Origin: Bog-756 sp963734435
GTDB taxonomy: Bacteria; Actinomycetota; Acidimicrobiia; Acidimicrobiales; RAAP-2
DNA length: 64,000 nucleotides
Direction: 5' to 3'
NCBI GenBank assembly: GCA_963734435.1
Contig: CAVTHA010000010.1
Coordinates: forward strand, 393,987 to 457,986
Made by a program: the position numbers and the translations under genes. Shown here piece after piece: positions 8,714-17,737 of this stretch (its first letter is position 1; each line of letters starts with the position of its first letter). The notes beneath the pieces were generated by a model that saw only the letters and a list, made by a program, of their open reading frames with translations, searched no databases and had not been told where the DNA came from.

Positions 8714-9922
8714 ATGACGGCCACGTCGCCCGACATCCACTACGACCCGTACGACTTCGACATCGACTCGGATCCCTATCCGGTGTGGAAGCGGCTCCGG
8801 GACGATCAGCCGCTCTACCACAACGAGCAGTACGACTTCTACGCGCTGAGCAGGTTCGACGACGTCGAGAGGTGTTTGGTCGACTGGAGGACCTACATCT
8901 CCGGTCGGGGTACCGTCCTCGAGATCATCAAGAGCGGCATGGAGATGATGCCCGGGTCGATCATCTTCGAGGACCCGCCCGCCCACGATGCCCACCGCGG
9001 CCTGCTCTCCCGGGTGTTCACACCGCGCAAGGTGGCCGCCATCGAGCCCCAGGTGCGCGAGTTCTGCGCCCGGTCGCTCGACCCTCTGGTCGGCGCCGGA
9101 GGCTTCGACTTCATCAAGGATCTCGGTGCGCAGATGCCCATGCGGACCATCGGAATGCTGCTCGGTATCCCGGAAAGCGACCAGGAGGCAATCCGCGATC
9201 GGATCGACGAGGGCCTTCGCCTTCAGGAGAGCGCAATGCCGGATTTCGACTCCTACTTCGAGAACATCGCTCCTCCGGGAAGCGAGTTCGAAGAGTACAT
9301 CGACTGGCGAGCGAAGCACCCCTCCGACGACGTGATGACCGAGCTTCTGCAAGCCGAGTTCGAGGATGCGGACGGGGAACGCCGGAGGTTGACCCGGGAG
9401 GAGGTGCTCAACTACGTGAACTTGTTGGCGGCGGCCGGGAACGAGACGACCACGCGTCTCATCGGATGGGCCGGCAAGGTACTGGCAGACCATCCCGATC
9501 AGCGCCGGGAACTCGTCGACGACCGCAGTCTTGTGGCCGATGCCATCGAGGAGCTGTTGCGCTACGAGGCCCCATCTCCGGTGCAGGCACGGTACGTCAC
9601 CACGGCAGTCGAGCACCACGATACCGTCGTTCCCGAGGGCGGCGTGTTGCTCCTGCTCAATGCGTCCGCCAATCGCGACGACCGGAAGTTTGCTGACGCC
9701 GAACGGTTCGACATCCACCGCCGGATCGCCCACCACCTCAGCTTCGGGTATGGAATCCATTTCTGTCTTGGCGCAGCCCTGGCGCGGCTCGAAGGTCGAG
9801 TGGCGTTGGACGAGGTCCTCGAGCGCTTCCCGACCTGGGAAGTCGATTCGGACCACGCTGTCCAGGCCAGGACCTCGACGGTGCGCGGCTGGGAGCGCCT
9901 ACCCGTCATTACGTCCGAGTAA
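8714..9922 (+). CDS. cytochrome P450
   Basis: 402 residues, typical of soluble bacterial class I P450s, which use an external ferredoxin and reductase to hydroxylate or epoxidise substrates. Visible marks are the I-helix oxygen-binding segment AAAGNETTTR, the K-helix EELLR, and the heme loop FGYGIHFCLGAAL with the ligand cysteine near residue 351. A GAGGGGGAAG ribosome site precedes the ATG. The stop and the start of the SDR share a TAATG junction, so the two are co-translated. A stand-alone ferredoxin at 22106-22324 could supply electrons. The family within the CYP superfamily cannot be assigned by eye. Confidence 0.93.
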   Translation: MTATSPDIHYDPYDFDIDSDPYPVWKRLRDDQPLYHNEQYDFYALSRFDDVERCLVDWRTYISGRGTVLEIIKSGMEMMPGSIIFEDPPAHDAHRGLLSRVFTPRKVAAIEPQVREFCARSLDPLVGAGGFDFIKDLGAQMPMRTIGMLLGIPESDQEAIRDRIDEGLRLQESAMPDFDSYFENIAPPGSEFEEYIDWRAKHPSDDVMTELLQAEFEDADGERRRLTREEVLNYVNLLAAAGNETTTRLIGWAGKVLADHPDQRRELVDDRSLVADAIEELLRYEAPSPVQARYVTTAVEHHDTVVPEGGVLLLLNASANRDDRKFADAERFDIHRRIAHHLSFGYGIHFCLGAALARLEGRVALDEVLERFPTWEVDSDHAVQARTSTVRGWERLPVITSE

Positions 9923-10689
9923 TGGCCGACCGGGACGGACACCTGCGCACTGTGGTGGTCGGTGCTTCGAGCGGGCTGGGTCGATGCCTCGGAACCGGCC
10001 TCGCCCGGCGCGGACACAGAGTTGCCCTCCTTGCCCGCCGGATGGACAGGCTGGAGGCGGCTGCGGAGGAGGCCGGGACTGGAGCAGTGGCTGTCCCGTG
10101 CGACGTCACGGACGAATCGTCGTGCAAGGGTGCCGTCAACGAGGCCGCTCGTGCGCTGGATGGGATCGATGCACTGGTCTATGCGACCGGGATGGGCCCG
10201 CTCGTCCCGTTGGCAGATGTCGATGCGATCACCTGGCGTCAGGTGCTGGACACCAACGTGGTGGGGGCGGCGTTGGTGACGTCCGCGGCTCTTCCCTACC
10301 TTGCCGCCTCGGGCGGTGTCGCTGCCTACCTGTCTTCCGTCAGCGCATCGCTGACGCCTCCCTGGCCCGGCCTCGGCGCTTACATCGTCAGCAAGGCCGC
10401 CCTTGAACGACTGGTGGACGCCTGGCGTGCCGAACATCCGGGCATCGGATTCACCCGAGTGATCGTCGGTGACTGCGCCGGCGGGAATGGACCTTCGACC
10501 ACCGAGTTCTCCTCCGCTTGGGACCCCGAGCTGGCCACAGAAATGGTGACGATCTGGTCGGCCCGGAACTACTTGAGCGGGTCGCTCTTGGCGGTGGAAG
10601 AACTGGTGCACGCAGTGGACACCGTGCTGCGGTGCGATGTCGCAACAAGCATCCCGTCAATCACCGTCGCTCCTCGACACCGGGCCTAG
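9922..10689 (+). CDS. short-chain dehydrogenase/reductase (SDR)
   Basis: 255 residues of the classical SDR fold: cofactor loop GASSGLGRCL near the N-terminus, DVTD after the third strand, a YATGM replacement of the usual NAG motif, SSVSAS, and the YIVSK catalytic tyrosine-lysine pair. It overlaps the P450 at TAATG, so it probably oxidises the alcohol made by the P450 or reduces its ketone. The stop codon TAG (10687-10689) lies exactly in the CTAG where the IS630 element has inserted; the element regenerates the TA on both sides, so the reading frame and stop are preserved. Confidence 0.88.
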   Translation: MADRDGHLRTVVVGASSGLGRCLGTGLARRGHRVALLARRMDRLEAAAEEAGTGAVAVPCDVTDESSCKGAVNEAARALDGIDALVYATGMGPLVPLADVDAITWRQVLDTNVVGAALVTSAALPYLAASGGVAAYLSSVSASLTPPWPGLGAYIVSKAALERLVDAWRAEHPGIGFTRVIVGDCAGGNGPSTTEFSSAWDPELATEMVTIWSARNYLSGSLLAVEELVHAVDTVLRCDVATSIPSITVAPRHRA

Positions 10690-10717
10690 TGCGGAGGCAC
10701 TGAAGGTCGCGAGGTAA
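10689..10717. repeat. left terminal inverted repeat of the IS630 element
   Basis: Reads GTGCGGAGGC inward and reaches GCGAGGTAA at its inner end. It pairs with the right end at 12274-12303 with about two thirds identity when one gap is allowed; the outer GTG and GAGGC blocks and the inner GGTAA are shared. Confidence 0.6.
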
Positions 10718-10792
10718 ACCGAAATCCTTGTAATCCCTCGCCAACCCGCGATGATGAAGGGGCTGCAGTCCGTGCGTTGATGGAGGGCGTGC

Positions 10793-11920
10793 ATGGCTCG
10801 GCCGGCCCAGGTGTTCGTGAGGAGTTTGCGCGCCAAGGAACGAGCGTGGCTCCGTTCAGTTCGTCGACGGGGTGGAGAGTTCGCATCACCGGTGACGGTG
10901 CGTCGAGCCCAGGTTGTCGACATGAGCCGGAGGCGCTACACGGCCCCTGAGATCGCCGAGGCTCTGGACGCCACGGCCGACTGGGTTCGGGGCGTGATCC
11001 ACGAGTTCAACGACGTCGGGCTCGAGGCGCTCCTTCCCGCCTGGAGCGGCGGCCGGCCCCGGGAGATCACCGACGAGATGCGGGCCCGCATCGTCGAGAT
11101 CGTCGACTCCCATCCTCAGGAGCTGGGCGAGCCCTATGTGACCTGGTCGTTGTCGCACCTGCGGACCTATCTGATGCGAACCGGAGTCGTGAAGAAGATC
11201 TCCAAGGAGCGCCTGCGGGTCATCCTGATCGAGGAGGGCCACACCACCCAGACCACCAAGGGGTGGAAGCACCAGCCGGACCCGGACTTCTCCACCAAGG
11301 CGGCGAGGTTGCGCCGGCTCTATCGGGCGGCGGAGGCCGGATCCTTGGACGGCGTGCTCGTGTGCTTCGACGAGCACGGACCGGTCACCCCCATCCCCAA
11401 AGCCGGGCGGAGCTGGTGGTCGAAGCGACGACCGAGACGCATCCGGGCCAACTACCGCAAGCCTCACGGGGTGGCCCAGTTCTTCGGCGTCTACGACGTG
11501 GGGGCGGACCAGCTCTTCGGGCGTTGGTTCTCCCGCAAGGGGGCGGACCACGTGATCACCGTCTTGAGGATGATCCGGGCCCGGTATCCGGGCGAGCGGG
11601 TCTGGGTCATCCAGGACAACCTGTCCTCACACTGGACCAGCGAGGTGCGAACCGTCGCCCGCCAGCTCGGTCTCACTCTGGTGGCCACGCCCACCTATGC
11701 GTCGTGGCTGAACCGCATCGAGTGCCACTTCGGGGTGATGGTGAAGGCCGTCTTCGCCGGGTCGGACTACCGGGACCACACCGAGATCCAGGCGGCGGTC
11801 TCCGCCTACCTGCGGCGGAGGAACGCCGAGGCCCGGCGTGACCGGGTGGAGCGCCGAGCGGCCCAGCAGGACCGCCGTGCCCGCCGACTGGCCGATCGAC
11901 GTCTTCGAGTCGCCGCCTGA
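10793..11920 (+). CDS. IS630-family transposase (DDE)
   Basis: 375 residues. An N-terminal helix-turn-helix (YTAPEIAEALDATADWVRG) is followed by a winged segment and a DDE catalytic core: Asp193 in VCFDEHG, Asp275 in VIQDNLSSH and Glu310 in WLNRIECHFG, in the spacing and context of IS630 transposases. The TYASWLNRIE block is diagnostic. Length and catalytic residues are intact, so the element may be active. The ATG follows a GGAGGGCGTGC ribosome site. Confidence 0.93.
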   Translation: MARPAQVFVRSLRAKERAWLRSVRRRGGEFASPVTVRRAQVVDMSRRRYTAPEIAEALDATADWVRGVIHEFNDVGLEALLPAWSGGRPREITDEMRARIVEIVDSHPQELGEPYVTWSLSHLRTYLMRTGVVKKISKERLRVILIEEGHTTQTTKGWKHQPDPDFSTKAARLRRLYRAAEAGSLDGVLVCFDEHGPVTPIPKAGRSWWSKRRPRRIRANYRKPHGVAQFFGVYDVGADQLFGRWFSRKGADHVITVLRMIRARYPGERVWVIQDNLSSHWTSEVRTVARQLGLTLVATPTYASWLNRIECHFGVMVKAVFAGSDYRDHTEIQAAVSAYLRRRNAEARRDRVERRAAQQDRRARRLADRRLRVAA

Positions 11921-11942
11921 CCGAGCCCATAGCATCGGCACG

Positions 11943-12306
11943 GTGGCCATCCCCGACCGAGCCCGTTCCGATCTCGAACGACGCCTCGAAGACCATCGCC
12001 GGAGCCGGTGGCCCCAGCTGAAGGCCGCCCACGTCCGGTTCCGGACTCCTTTCGCCTACGTGGAGGCGACCCTGCCCGACGGCTACGACCAGCAGCTGTT
12101 CCGCCTCCGGTGGACAGGCAACCGGGAGAACAAATGGGCCTTCGCCGTCTGGCTCGCCAGCAAGGACGGCTACGAGAACTCGGTGCTGCCCAGCGGACTG
12201 CCGCGTCGGAACGGTTGAGGAGGCGATGGACTGCGCGTGCGGCCTCTATCTCAACGATCCCAGCGCCTGGGAATTACCCCGCCAACGATTCGCGCCTCGC
12301 CACTAG
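11943..12306 (+). CDS. IS-associated small protein of unknown function, one frameshift
   Basis: Starts at GTG 11943, 20 bases after the transposase stop, and encodes about 120 residues. The first frame reads to KDGYENSVLPSGLP; the continuation VGTVEEAMDCACGLYLNDPSAW lies one frame over, so a surplus C near 12200 is inferred. I recall proteins with the ending EEALDCACGLYL as common hypothetical genes beside transposases in actinomycetes, but do not know a function. It lies wholly within the inferred IS ends and its stop TAG is made from the right TA duplication. It could be a regulator or accessory factor of transposition or a passenger. Confidence 0.6.
12274..12303. repeat. right terminal inverted repeat of the IS630 element
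   Basis: Complement of the left end: read inward on the minus strand it begins GTGGCGAGGC and ends GGCGGGGTAA. It overlaps the 3' end of the companion ORF. The adjoining TA at 12304-12305 is inside CTAG. Confidence 0.6.
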
Positions 12307-12375
12307 CCGGTCGCCCTCTGCAGCGCGACTGACCAGCCGGTGTGACTGTCGCTGAGCCGCCTTGGCGAACTCGCG

Positions 12376-13626
12376 CTACACGCTCTTGCCTGGGATCTCG
12401 TTGCCGCATATCGGGTCCGAGCCCGAGATGAGGTGGAATGTCGAGCCCGACAGCTTGGTCATCCAGAAGCACTGCGTCGACGACGCCGCCCGCTTGCTCC
12501 AATCGACCGTCTGGTGCCCACCCCAGAGCCCGCTCGCGTCGTAGTTGGTGATGTGGGAGAGCGACGTGATCAACGAGCTCTGGGTCGGGTTCGCCCCCGC
12601 GCCCTTGAGCCCCTGGACGAGGCCCAATATCGAGAGGTAGCCCAGGTACTCGGCAAACGTCGCATCCGTGTGGACGCCTGCATAGGTGGCCAGCGCGCTC
12701 TGCATCGCTTCGGTTGCCGGTGTGTGCATCTCGGGCACCTCGAAGTCGGACTGGAAGTCGTCCCCCTGCGCAGCCTGGATGGCCGCTGGCCCTGAGTTGA
12801 TCAGGTCGCCGCCGCCACCGGTGGGCAGGACGGTCGCCTTGAGGTGGACGCCCTGCTGCTGGAGCGAGGTGGCCAGAGCGAACACTGTGCTCGGTTCGGT
12901 GTCCACGACGATCCCGTTCACACCGGCGCTCTTCATGGCGAGGGCCACTGGTGCCACGTTGGTGCTGCCGAACGGGAAGCTGTCGTTGGTGTAGCCCGCC
13001 TTGAGACCCGCCGCCTCAGCGGAAGCGGCCGACGACCGGGCGGCCGCGGCCGAGCTCGGAGAGGCCGAGTAGCCCAGCGATCCGACGTTGGTGACCCCCT
13101 GGCTTTTCAGGAAGACCCCTGTCCCCGTGTACACCTTGGTGAAGTCCAGGTTGCCGATGACCGAGAACATGTTGGTGCTCTTGGGCAACAGCCACTCGGA
13201 GCTGTCGAAGGCCGCCCCGACGACGGGAACGCTGTTGGACGTGAGGAAGTCGGAGGCCGAGAACAGCAGGGATGAGAGTCCGATCACGGCGAACACTCGG
13301 TCCTGCTGGACCAGTTTCTGGGCTCCAGCCAGCGTCGCCGACGGACTCGTCTGGCTGTCGGCGACGACGTACTTGATGTGGTATCCCTCGGTGGCGGCGA
13401 CCCCGACTCCGGCCTTGATGCCATTGACCGCCGTCCCGAATTCGGATGCGGCGGGACCGGATTCGTCGGTGATCACGCCGACCGTGATCGTTTTCGACCC
13501 GCCACCACCCGAGCTCGAGGTCGTGGCGGTGGTCGGTGTCGAGCTTCCGCTGCTGCACGCCGCCGAGACCAGCAGGACGATGCACGTCAATCCGGCTGCG
13601 AGGACCTTCTTGTTGCGTTGGGCCAT
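12376..13626 (-). CDS. branched-chain-type ABC transporter substrate-binding lipoprotein
   Basis: 416 residues from the ATG at 13626 (AGGAAGAGGG upstream). A signal peptide (KKVLAAGLTCIVLLVSAAC) ends in a lipobox cysteine followed by a serine/threonine/glycine linker, then the periplasmic-binding-protein fold of the LivK/type I class (TITVGVITDESGPAASEFG, VQQDRVFAVIGLSS, FLTSNSVPVVGAAFD). In actinomycetes such lipoproteins sit on the outer face of the membrane and deliver amino acids, carboxylates, aromatics or amides. It is the last gene of the importer operon, 131 bases after the fused ATPase. The ligand is probably the substrate of the surrounding catabolic genes. Confidence 0.9.
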   Translation of the reverse strand: MAQRNKKVLAAGLTCIVLLVSAACSSGSSTPTTATTSSSGGGGSKTITVGVITDESGPAASEFGTAVNGIKAGVGVAATEGYHIKYVVADSQTSPSATLAGAQKLVQQDRVFAVIGLSSLLFSASDFLTSNSVPVVGAAFDSSEWLLPKSTNMFSVIGNLDFTKVYTGTGVFLKSQGVTNVGSLGYSASPSSAAAARSSAASAEAAGLKAGYTNDSFPFGSTNVAPVALAMKSAGVNGIVVDTEPSTVFALATSLQQQGVHLKATVLPTGGGGDLINSGPAAIQAAQGDDFQSDFEVPEMHTPATEAMQSALATYAGVHTDATFAEYLGYLSILGLVQGLKGAGANPTQSSLITSLSHITNYDASGLWGGHQTVDWSKRAASSTQCFWMTKLSGSTFHLISGSDPICGNEIPGKSV

Positions 13627-13757
13627 GATCCCTCTTCCTGATCGTGAGTTGACTGGCAAATGCTGCTCGACGCACGTGCGTCGGGCCGAGCTGCCGGTTC
13701 GCATCGGCTACGAACTGACAAGCCCAGCTCACCCGGGCGACCGCACCTCAACTCCTT

Positions 13758-15359
13758 TCATGGAACCGCCGTCATCGATTCACCGAGATAGTGTCGGAGC
13801 AGGTCTCCGCCCATGCCTCGGGCGTCACCTTGCCATGCCACGGTCCCACGTTGAAGGACGAGGCACTCGTCGGCGAACTGCAGGGCACGGTGGACGTATT
13901 GCTCGATCATCAGCACCGTCACGCCGGCCTGGCGGGCTCGGGCGAGCCCCTCGAAGACCGAGTCGACGAGTATCGGGGCAAGCCCAAGTGAGAGCTCGTC
14001 AGCAATCAGGAGGGTGGGAGTGGTAGAGAGCGCACGGGCCAGAGAGAGCATCTGCTGCTCGCCTCCCGAGAGGCTGCCCGCGACCTGATTGCGCCGAATG
14101 GCAAGGCTGGGAAAGAGCTCGAATGCCAGCTCGATCGCCTCGCGGCGAGGCTGTCGACCCCGCAGCACCGCCGTCGCCATCCGCAGGTTGTCGATCACCG
14201 ACATCCTCCGGAACACCCCCCGGCCCTCGGGCAGTTGGATCACTCCGGCCCGGCGGATCCGATATGGCGACTCCGTGGTGATCTCCGTGCCACACAGCGT
14301 CACGCTCCCTGCCGAGGCGGGGACAAGACCGCAGATGGAACGGGCCAGGCTGCTCTTTCCGGCACCGTTGGGACCGAGAACAGCCAGGGCATGTCCGCGT
14401 CGGATCCTGAAGGACACCTGGGACACGGCCACGGCCCGCCCATAGTCGACGCAAAGATCCTTGACGTCCAGGGTGGATGGTGTCGCCTCGTCGGTGTGCA
14501 CTGGGACAGCAGGCGTGACGGCCTCCACCCCAGTTGGGACACCGTCCTCGGCGCGGTCGGGCGCCGTCTCTTTGCCGAGGTACGCGGCCCGCACCTGCGG
14601 ATCGCGGCGGATCTCGTCAGGGGTTCCGTTGGCAATGAGGGCCCCGAAGTCCAGAACGTAGATCACGTGACAGAGGCGCATGACCAGCTCCACGTCATGC
14701 TCGACGATCAATACCGACACGCCGTGCTGGGCGGCGATGCGTCGAAGCGTGCTCTCGAACTCGCCGGTCTCCGTCGAGTCCAGACCCGAGGAGGGCTCGT
14801 CCAGCAAGAGAACGCTCGGGGAGGTGGCCAGGGCTCGGCCCAGCTCGACGAGGCGGGAGACCCCGAGTGGCAGGCCGTCGGCGAGTCGATCGGCCACCGG
14901 GGCCAGACCCAGTGAGTCGATCAGATCGTCGACCACAGACCGCTCGTCGGGATCGACCGGACGCAGGCTTCCCAGGGTGAATAGGTCGGACCAGATCCGC
15001 CTCTTGGCCGTGCGAGTCCGGTGGGCGAGCACCAGATGTTGACGGACCGTGAGGCCCGCGAATATCTCGGGGTGTTGGAATGTGCGAGCGAGTCCGCGAT
15101 CGGCTCGGAACTGGGGTGAGGCGTGGGTGACCTCGTCCCCGTCCATGAACACCGTCCCGCTCGAAGGGCGGACCAGGCCCGAGAGGACGCCGAACAGGGT
15201 GCTCTTGCCGGCACCGTTGGGTCCCACCAGACCGACGAGCTCACACGGTGGGACGGCGATCTCGACGTCGTTGACGGCCAGCAGCCCTCCGTATCGGACG
15301 GTGACCCCGCGGCATGCGAGGCGTGCCGGAACCGGGCTGCGGCCGGGCTCGTCTGTCAT
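13758..15359 (-). CDS. fused LivG-LivF ABC transporter ATPase
   Basis: 533 residues carrying two complete ATP-binding cassettes that are normally separate LivG and LivF proteins. The first has Walker A GPNGAGKST (about residue 46), an unusual signature stretch (PLGVSRLVELGRAL) and Walker B SVLLLDEPSSGLD. The second, after a proline/acidic linker near residues 275-300, has Walker A GPNGAGKSS, QLPEGRGVF, signature LSGGEQQML and Walker B TLLIADELSLGLAP, the pattern of LivF. Its ATG overlaps the stop of the fused permease (ATGA). A 1:1 fused ATPase matches a 1:1 fused permease, so the transporter would need only one copy of each. Confidence 0.92.
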   Translation of the reverse strand: MTDEPGRSPVPARLACRGVTVRYGGLLAVNDVEIAVPPCELVGLVGPNGAGKSTLFGVLSGLVRPSSGTVFMDGDEVTHASPQFRADRGLARTFQHPEIFAGLTVRQHLVLAHRTRTAKRRIWSDLFTLGSLRPVDPDERSVVDDLIDSLGLAPVADRLADGLPLGVSRLVELGRALATSPSVLLLDEPSSGLDSTETGEFESTLRRIAAQHGVSVLIVEHDVELVMRLCHVIYVLDFGALIANGTPDEIRRDPQVRAAYLGKETAPDRAEDGVPTGVEAVTPAVPVHTDEATPSTLDVKDLCVDYGRAVAVSQVSFRIRRGHALAVLGPNGAGKSSLARSICGLVPASAGSVTLCGTEITTESPYRIRRAGVIQLPEGRGVFRRMSVIDNLRMATAVLRGRQPRREAIELAFELFPSLAIRRNQVAGSLSGGEQQMLSLARALSTTPTLLIADELSLGLAPILVDSVFEGLARARQAGVTVLMIEQYVHRALQFADECLVLQRGTVAWQGDARGMGGDLLRHYLGESMTAVP

Positions 15360-17339
15360 GGTTGGACCTCACGCACCGACGACGGAGCTGTCACTCGTCC
15401 GGAGGCCTGGCGGGGCGCCGGCCAGACGGCCGCCACCAACTGCCGGAGCTGCCGCCCGGTCTTGACGACGATGCCGTCGGGATCCTTGGCCACCGAGATG
15501 GCGCCGAGACCGAACAGGATGGCCGGCACCTCTGCCCAGCGAGTCGGCACGTACGTCTGGAACACCCCCGGCAGAAGGGCGAACGACAGTCCGGCGATAG
15601 CGGCGCCGGCGATGGAGCGGACCCCAAGGGTGACGACGACGGCGAGCCAGACCAACCCGGCGAACGTCTCGAAGGAGATCGGTTGGGCGACACCGGCGTT
15701 CATGGCCAGGAACGCACCACCGACGCCGGCGACGAACGCGCCCAGCGCGCCGACGATCACCTTCACCTGGACGACGCTCACGCCGAGGGTCCGGGAGGCA
15801 GCTTCGCTGTCCCGAACGGCCCGAAGGGCCAATCCGCTGGTCGAGCGGCGGAGGTTCAAGATGAGTGCGGCGAAAATGAGGAAGACGATCGAGCGCGAAA
15901 TAAGAGAAGGCGAGGTTCCCGCTGGCGAAGGTCGGCCGATTGAGCGTCACGCCGAGTCCACCCTGTGTGAATCGATTGAGGGTGAAGACGAGCGTCTCGA
16001 CGAGCAGCCCGAAGCTGAGCGTGACCAAGGCGACGTAGAGGTCGCCGAGTCGAATCGTCAGTAGACCGATGACGGCGCCGATGACCGCCATGACGATCCC
16101 GCCCAGGACGACAGCGACGAGCACCGGGGCGTGCCAGACGGTGACGAACTGCGCGGCCACGATGGCGCCGCCACCGGCGAAGATGATCTGGGAAAGCCAC
16201 AGCATCCCTCCCTCGCCCGTGACCACGGTGAACGACAGGAAGGCGATCGCATAGCACATCCCGCCGGCCACCAGGCCGAGCCAATACGGCGAGCCGTGGA
16301 AGATCAGCGGCACCACGGCGACCACGGCCAGCGGGACCAGCGAGAGGACAGCCGCAGGTCGGCCGCCGGGTGATTCAGCCGCGCTCGAAGCAGAGAGGGA
16401 TGCGTCCAAGTTCGCCGGCCGGATCGCCTGATCCAACGGACCGCCCGCTTGTGCCTCGTCGGCGATGGAGCCGGCCCGGAGCAGGTAGATGACGAGGAAG
16501 ATCAGGATGAACCCGAACGGAATGCTGGGAATGATGGCCGCGGTGAACGAGCTGTTCGGCGGCAGGTACTCCTGCACGACGTCCGTGACCACTCCCATGG
16601 CGAGGGAAATGGCCACTGCGCCGACCAGCGAACGCAGACGGGCGGCGACGACAGCGGCAAAGGCGGCCGCCATCAAGGTCGCCATTCCCGCCGTCGTCAG
16701 GCCATTCGTCGGCGCAACGAGGATGCCGGCCAGCCCGGCCAGCATGGTGCTGACCGCCCAGACCCCGACGGCCACTCGCCCGGGGCTGACACCCGAGAGC
16801 GAAGTCATTGATTCGGAGTCGACGCTGGCCCGGACGTAGAGACCCACCCGGGTGAATTTGAGGATGATCGTCCCGGCCAGTACGACGAACAGCACGAAGC
16901 CATAGGTGATGGCCTGGTCGGTCGTCACCGGCGTCCCGAGGAAGTGGAACGGCCGGTCGGACGAGAGCGCAAGCCCAGGGGCGGTGGTGATCGACTGGGA
17001 CCCGAAGAGGAGGTCGGCGATGGGCGGAAGGGCGACAGAGAGCCCGATGGTGACAACGATCTTGATGAGCGTGGACCGGTTGCGGACGAACCGGAACAGC
17101 ACCGCATAGAGGACCACCCCGAGCAGCGGTGCCATCACCAACAGCGACACGAGGGCTGCGTTCGTGGTGGTCCACCCGTGCTGTGTATTGAGCCAGTAGT
17201 AGAAGCGGGCGACCACAAAGGCCATCGACCCGAAGGCGAAGTTGAGGACGCCGGTCGAAACGAAGGTGATGACCAGTCCGGCTGATGCAATGGCATAGAT
17301 GGAGCCGAGAGCCAGTCCGGCCAATATGTACTGCAGCAT
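15356..17339 (-). CDS. fused LivH-LivM ABC transporter permease, one frameshift
   Basis: About 660 residues: an N-terminal LivH-like permease (residues about 1-290, MLQYILAGLALGSIYAIASA, GVLNFAFGSMAFV), a polar linker (about 290-330), then a LivM-like permease (from about 340, LGLVAGGMCYAIAFLSFTVV, GEGGMLWLSQ). Both halves have the many membrane spans expected. The frame shifts near 15890: ALDRLPHF in one frame should read ALIVFLIFAALILNLRRSTSG, fixed by removing one G. The rest, with the conserved LRAVRDSEAASRTLGV loop, is intact to 15356. First gene of the importer operon; a dyad (17654-17671) lies in the upstream non-coding region. Confidence 0.9.
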
Positions 17340-17737
17340 CCCCCGATACCTTTCAGCACTCAGTCAAGAGCAACACCACAGATACCACTCGACGAAGAGG
17401 ACCGCGTCTCCTCACCCACGTTGTCCCGACGACGTCGAGCTCGCAGGCGCTGACGAAGCATGAACTTGTTGGTGCGACTGGCTCCGGATCGGTGTTCGAG
17501 CGCTTCGATCAAGCCCCCCGCCAGCCCGGCACCTCGAGCCGAGGAACGACCATCCAGGTCCACAGGTTTGGCCTCTCCTTCTCACCCGAACAACCCTCGC
17601 CAACCAGGAGGACCCGAGCCCCCTCCCGACGCAGCCCCTGGAACGTAGTTCCTATTGACCTTGACGTCAATAATTGTATTACCGACAGTTGCCCTCTCCG
17701 GAATCGGCTCCGTTGAGGGCCGCGGCCTTCCAACCGT
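17340..17737. other. non-coding region upstream of the ABC importer
   Basis: About 400 bases without a convincing gene between the acyl-CoA dehydrogenase and the fused permease. It contains the TTGACGTCAA dyad at 17654-17671. On the minus strand that dyad includes TTGACG, and 17 bases later TACGTT, a possible promoter for the importer. The remaining 300 bases would be a long leader; I see no riboswitch or terminator in it. Confidence 0.4.
17654..17671. promoter_or_regulatory. dyad ATTGAC-N6-GTCAAT upstream of importer operon
   Basis: A perfect six-base inverted repeat with a six-base centre, which itself contains the palindrome TTGACGTCAA. It overlaps a plausible -35 box on the minus strand, as expected for a repressor site. 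The similar TTGACGT motif before the P450 suggests related TetR-type control of both loci, but the spacing differs, so this is tentative. Confidence 0.4.

Larger units (their letters stand above)
10689..12303 (+). mobile_element. IS630-family insertion sequence, about 1.6 kb, with a companion ORF
   Basis: The element carries an IS630-type transposase and a second small gene. Imperfect terminal inverted repeats run GTGCGGAGGC... inward from 10689 and GTGGCGAGGC... inward from 12303, each ending in a (G)GGTAA block about 30 bases in. It is flanked by TA at 10687-10688 and 12304-12305, both inside CTAG, matching the known CTAG target and TA duplication of IS630/Tc1-mariner elements. Insertion fell in the stop codon of the upstream SDR without changing it. 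The boundaries are from manual comparison. Confidence 0.75.

Noticed and set aside
8537..9856. A 439-codon open frame on the minus strand opposite the P450
   Set aside because: High-GC codon bias opens antisense frames; the P450 on the plus strand has all catalytic motifs and the antisense product has none.
17285..17716. A 143-codon plus-strand frame in the importer leader region
   Set aside because: Overlaps the permease 5' end, has no motif and no ribosome site, and the region carries promoter-like elements on the other strand.
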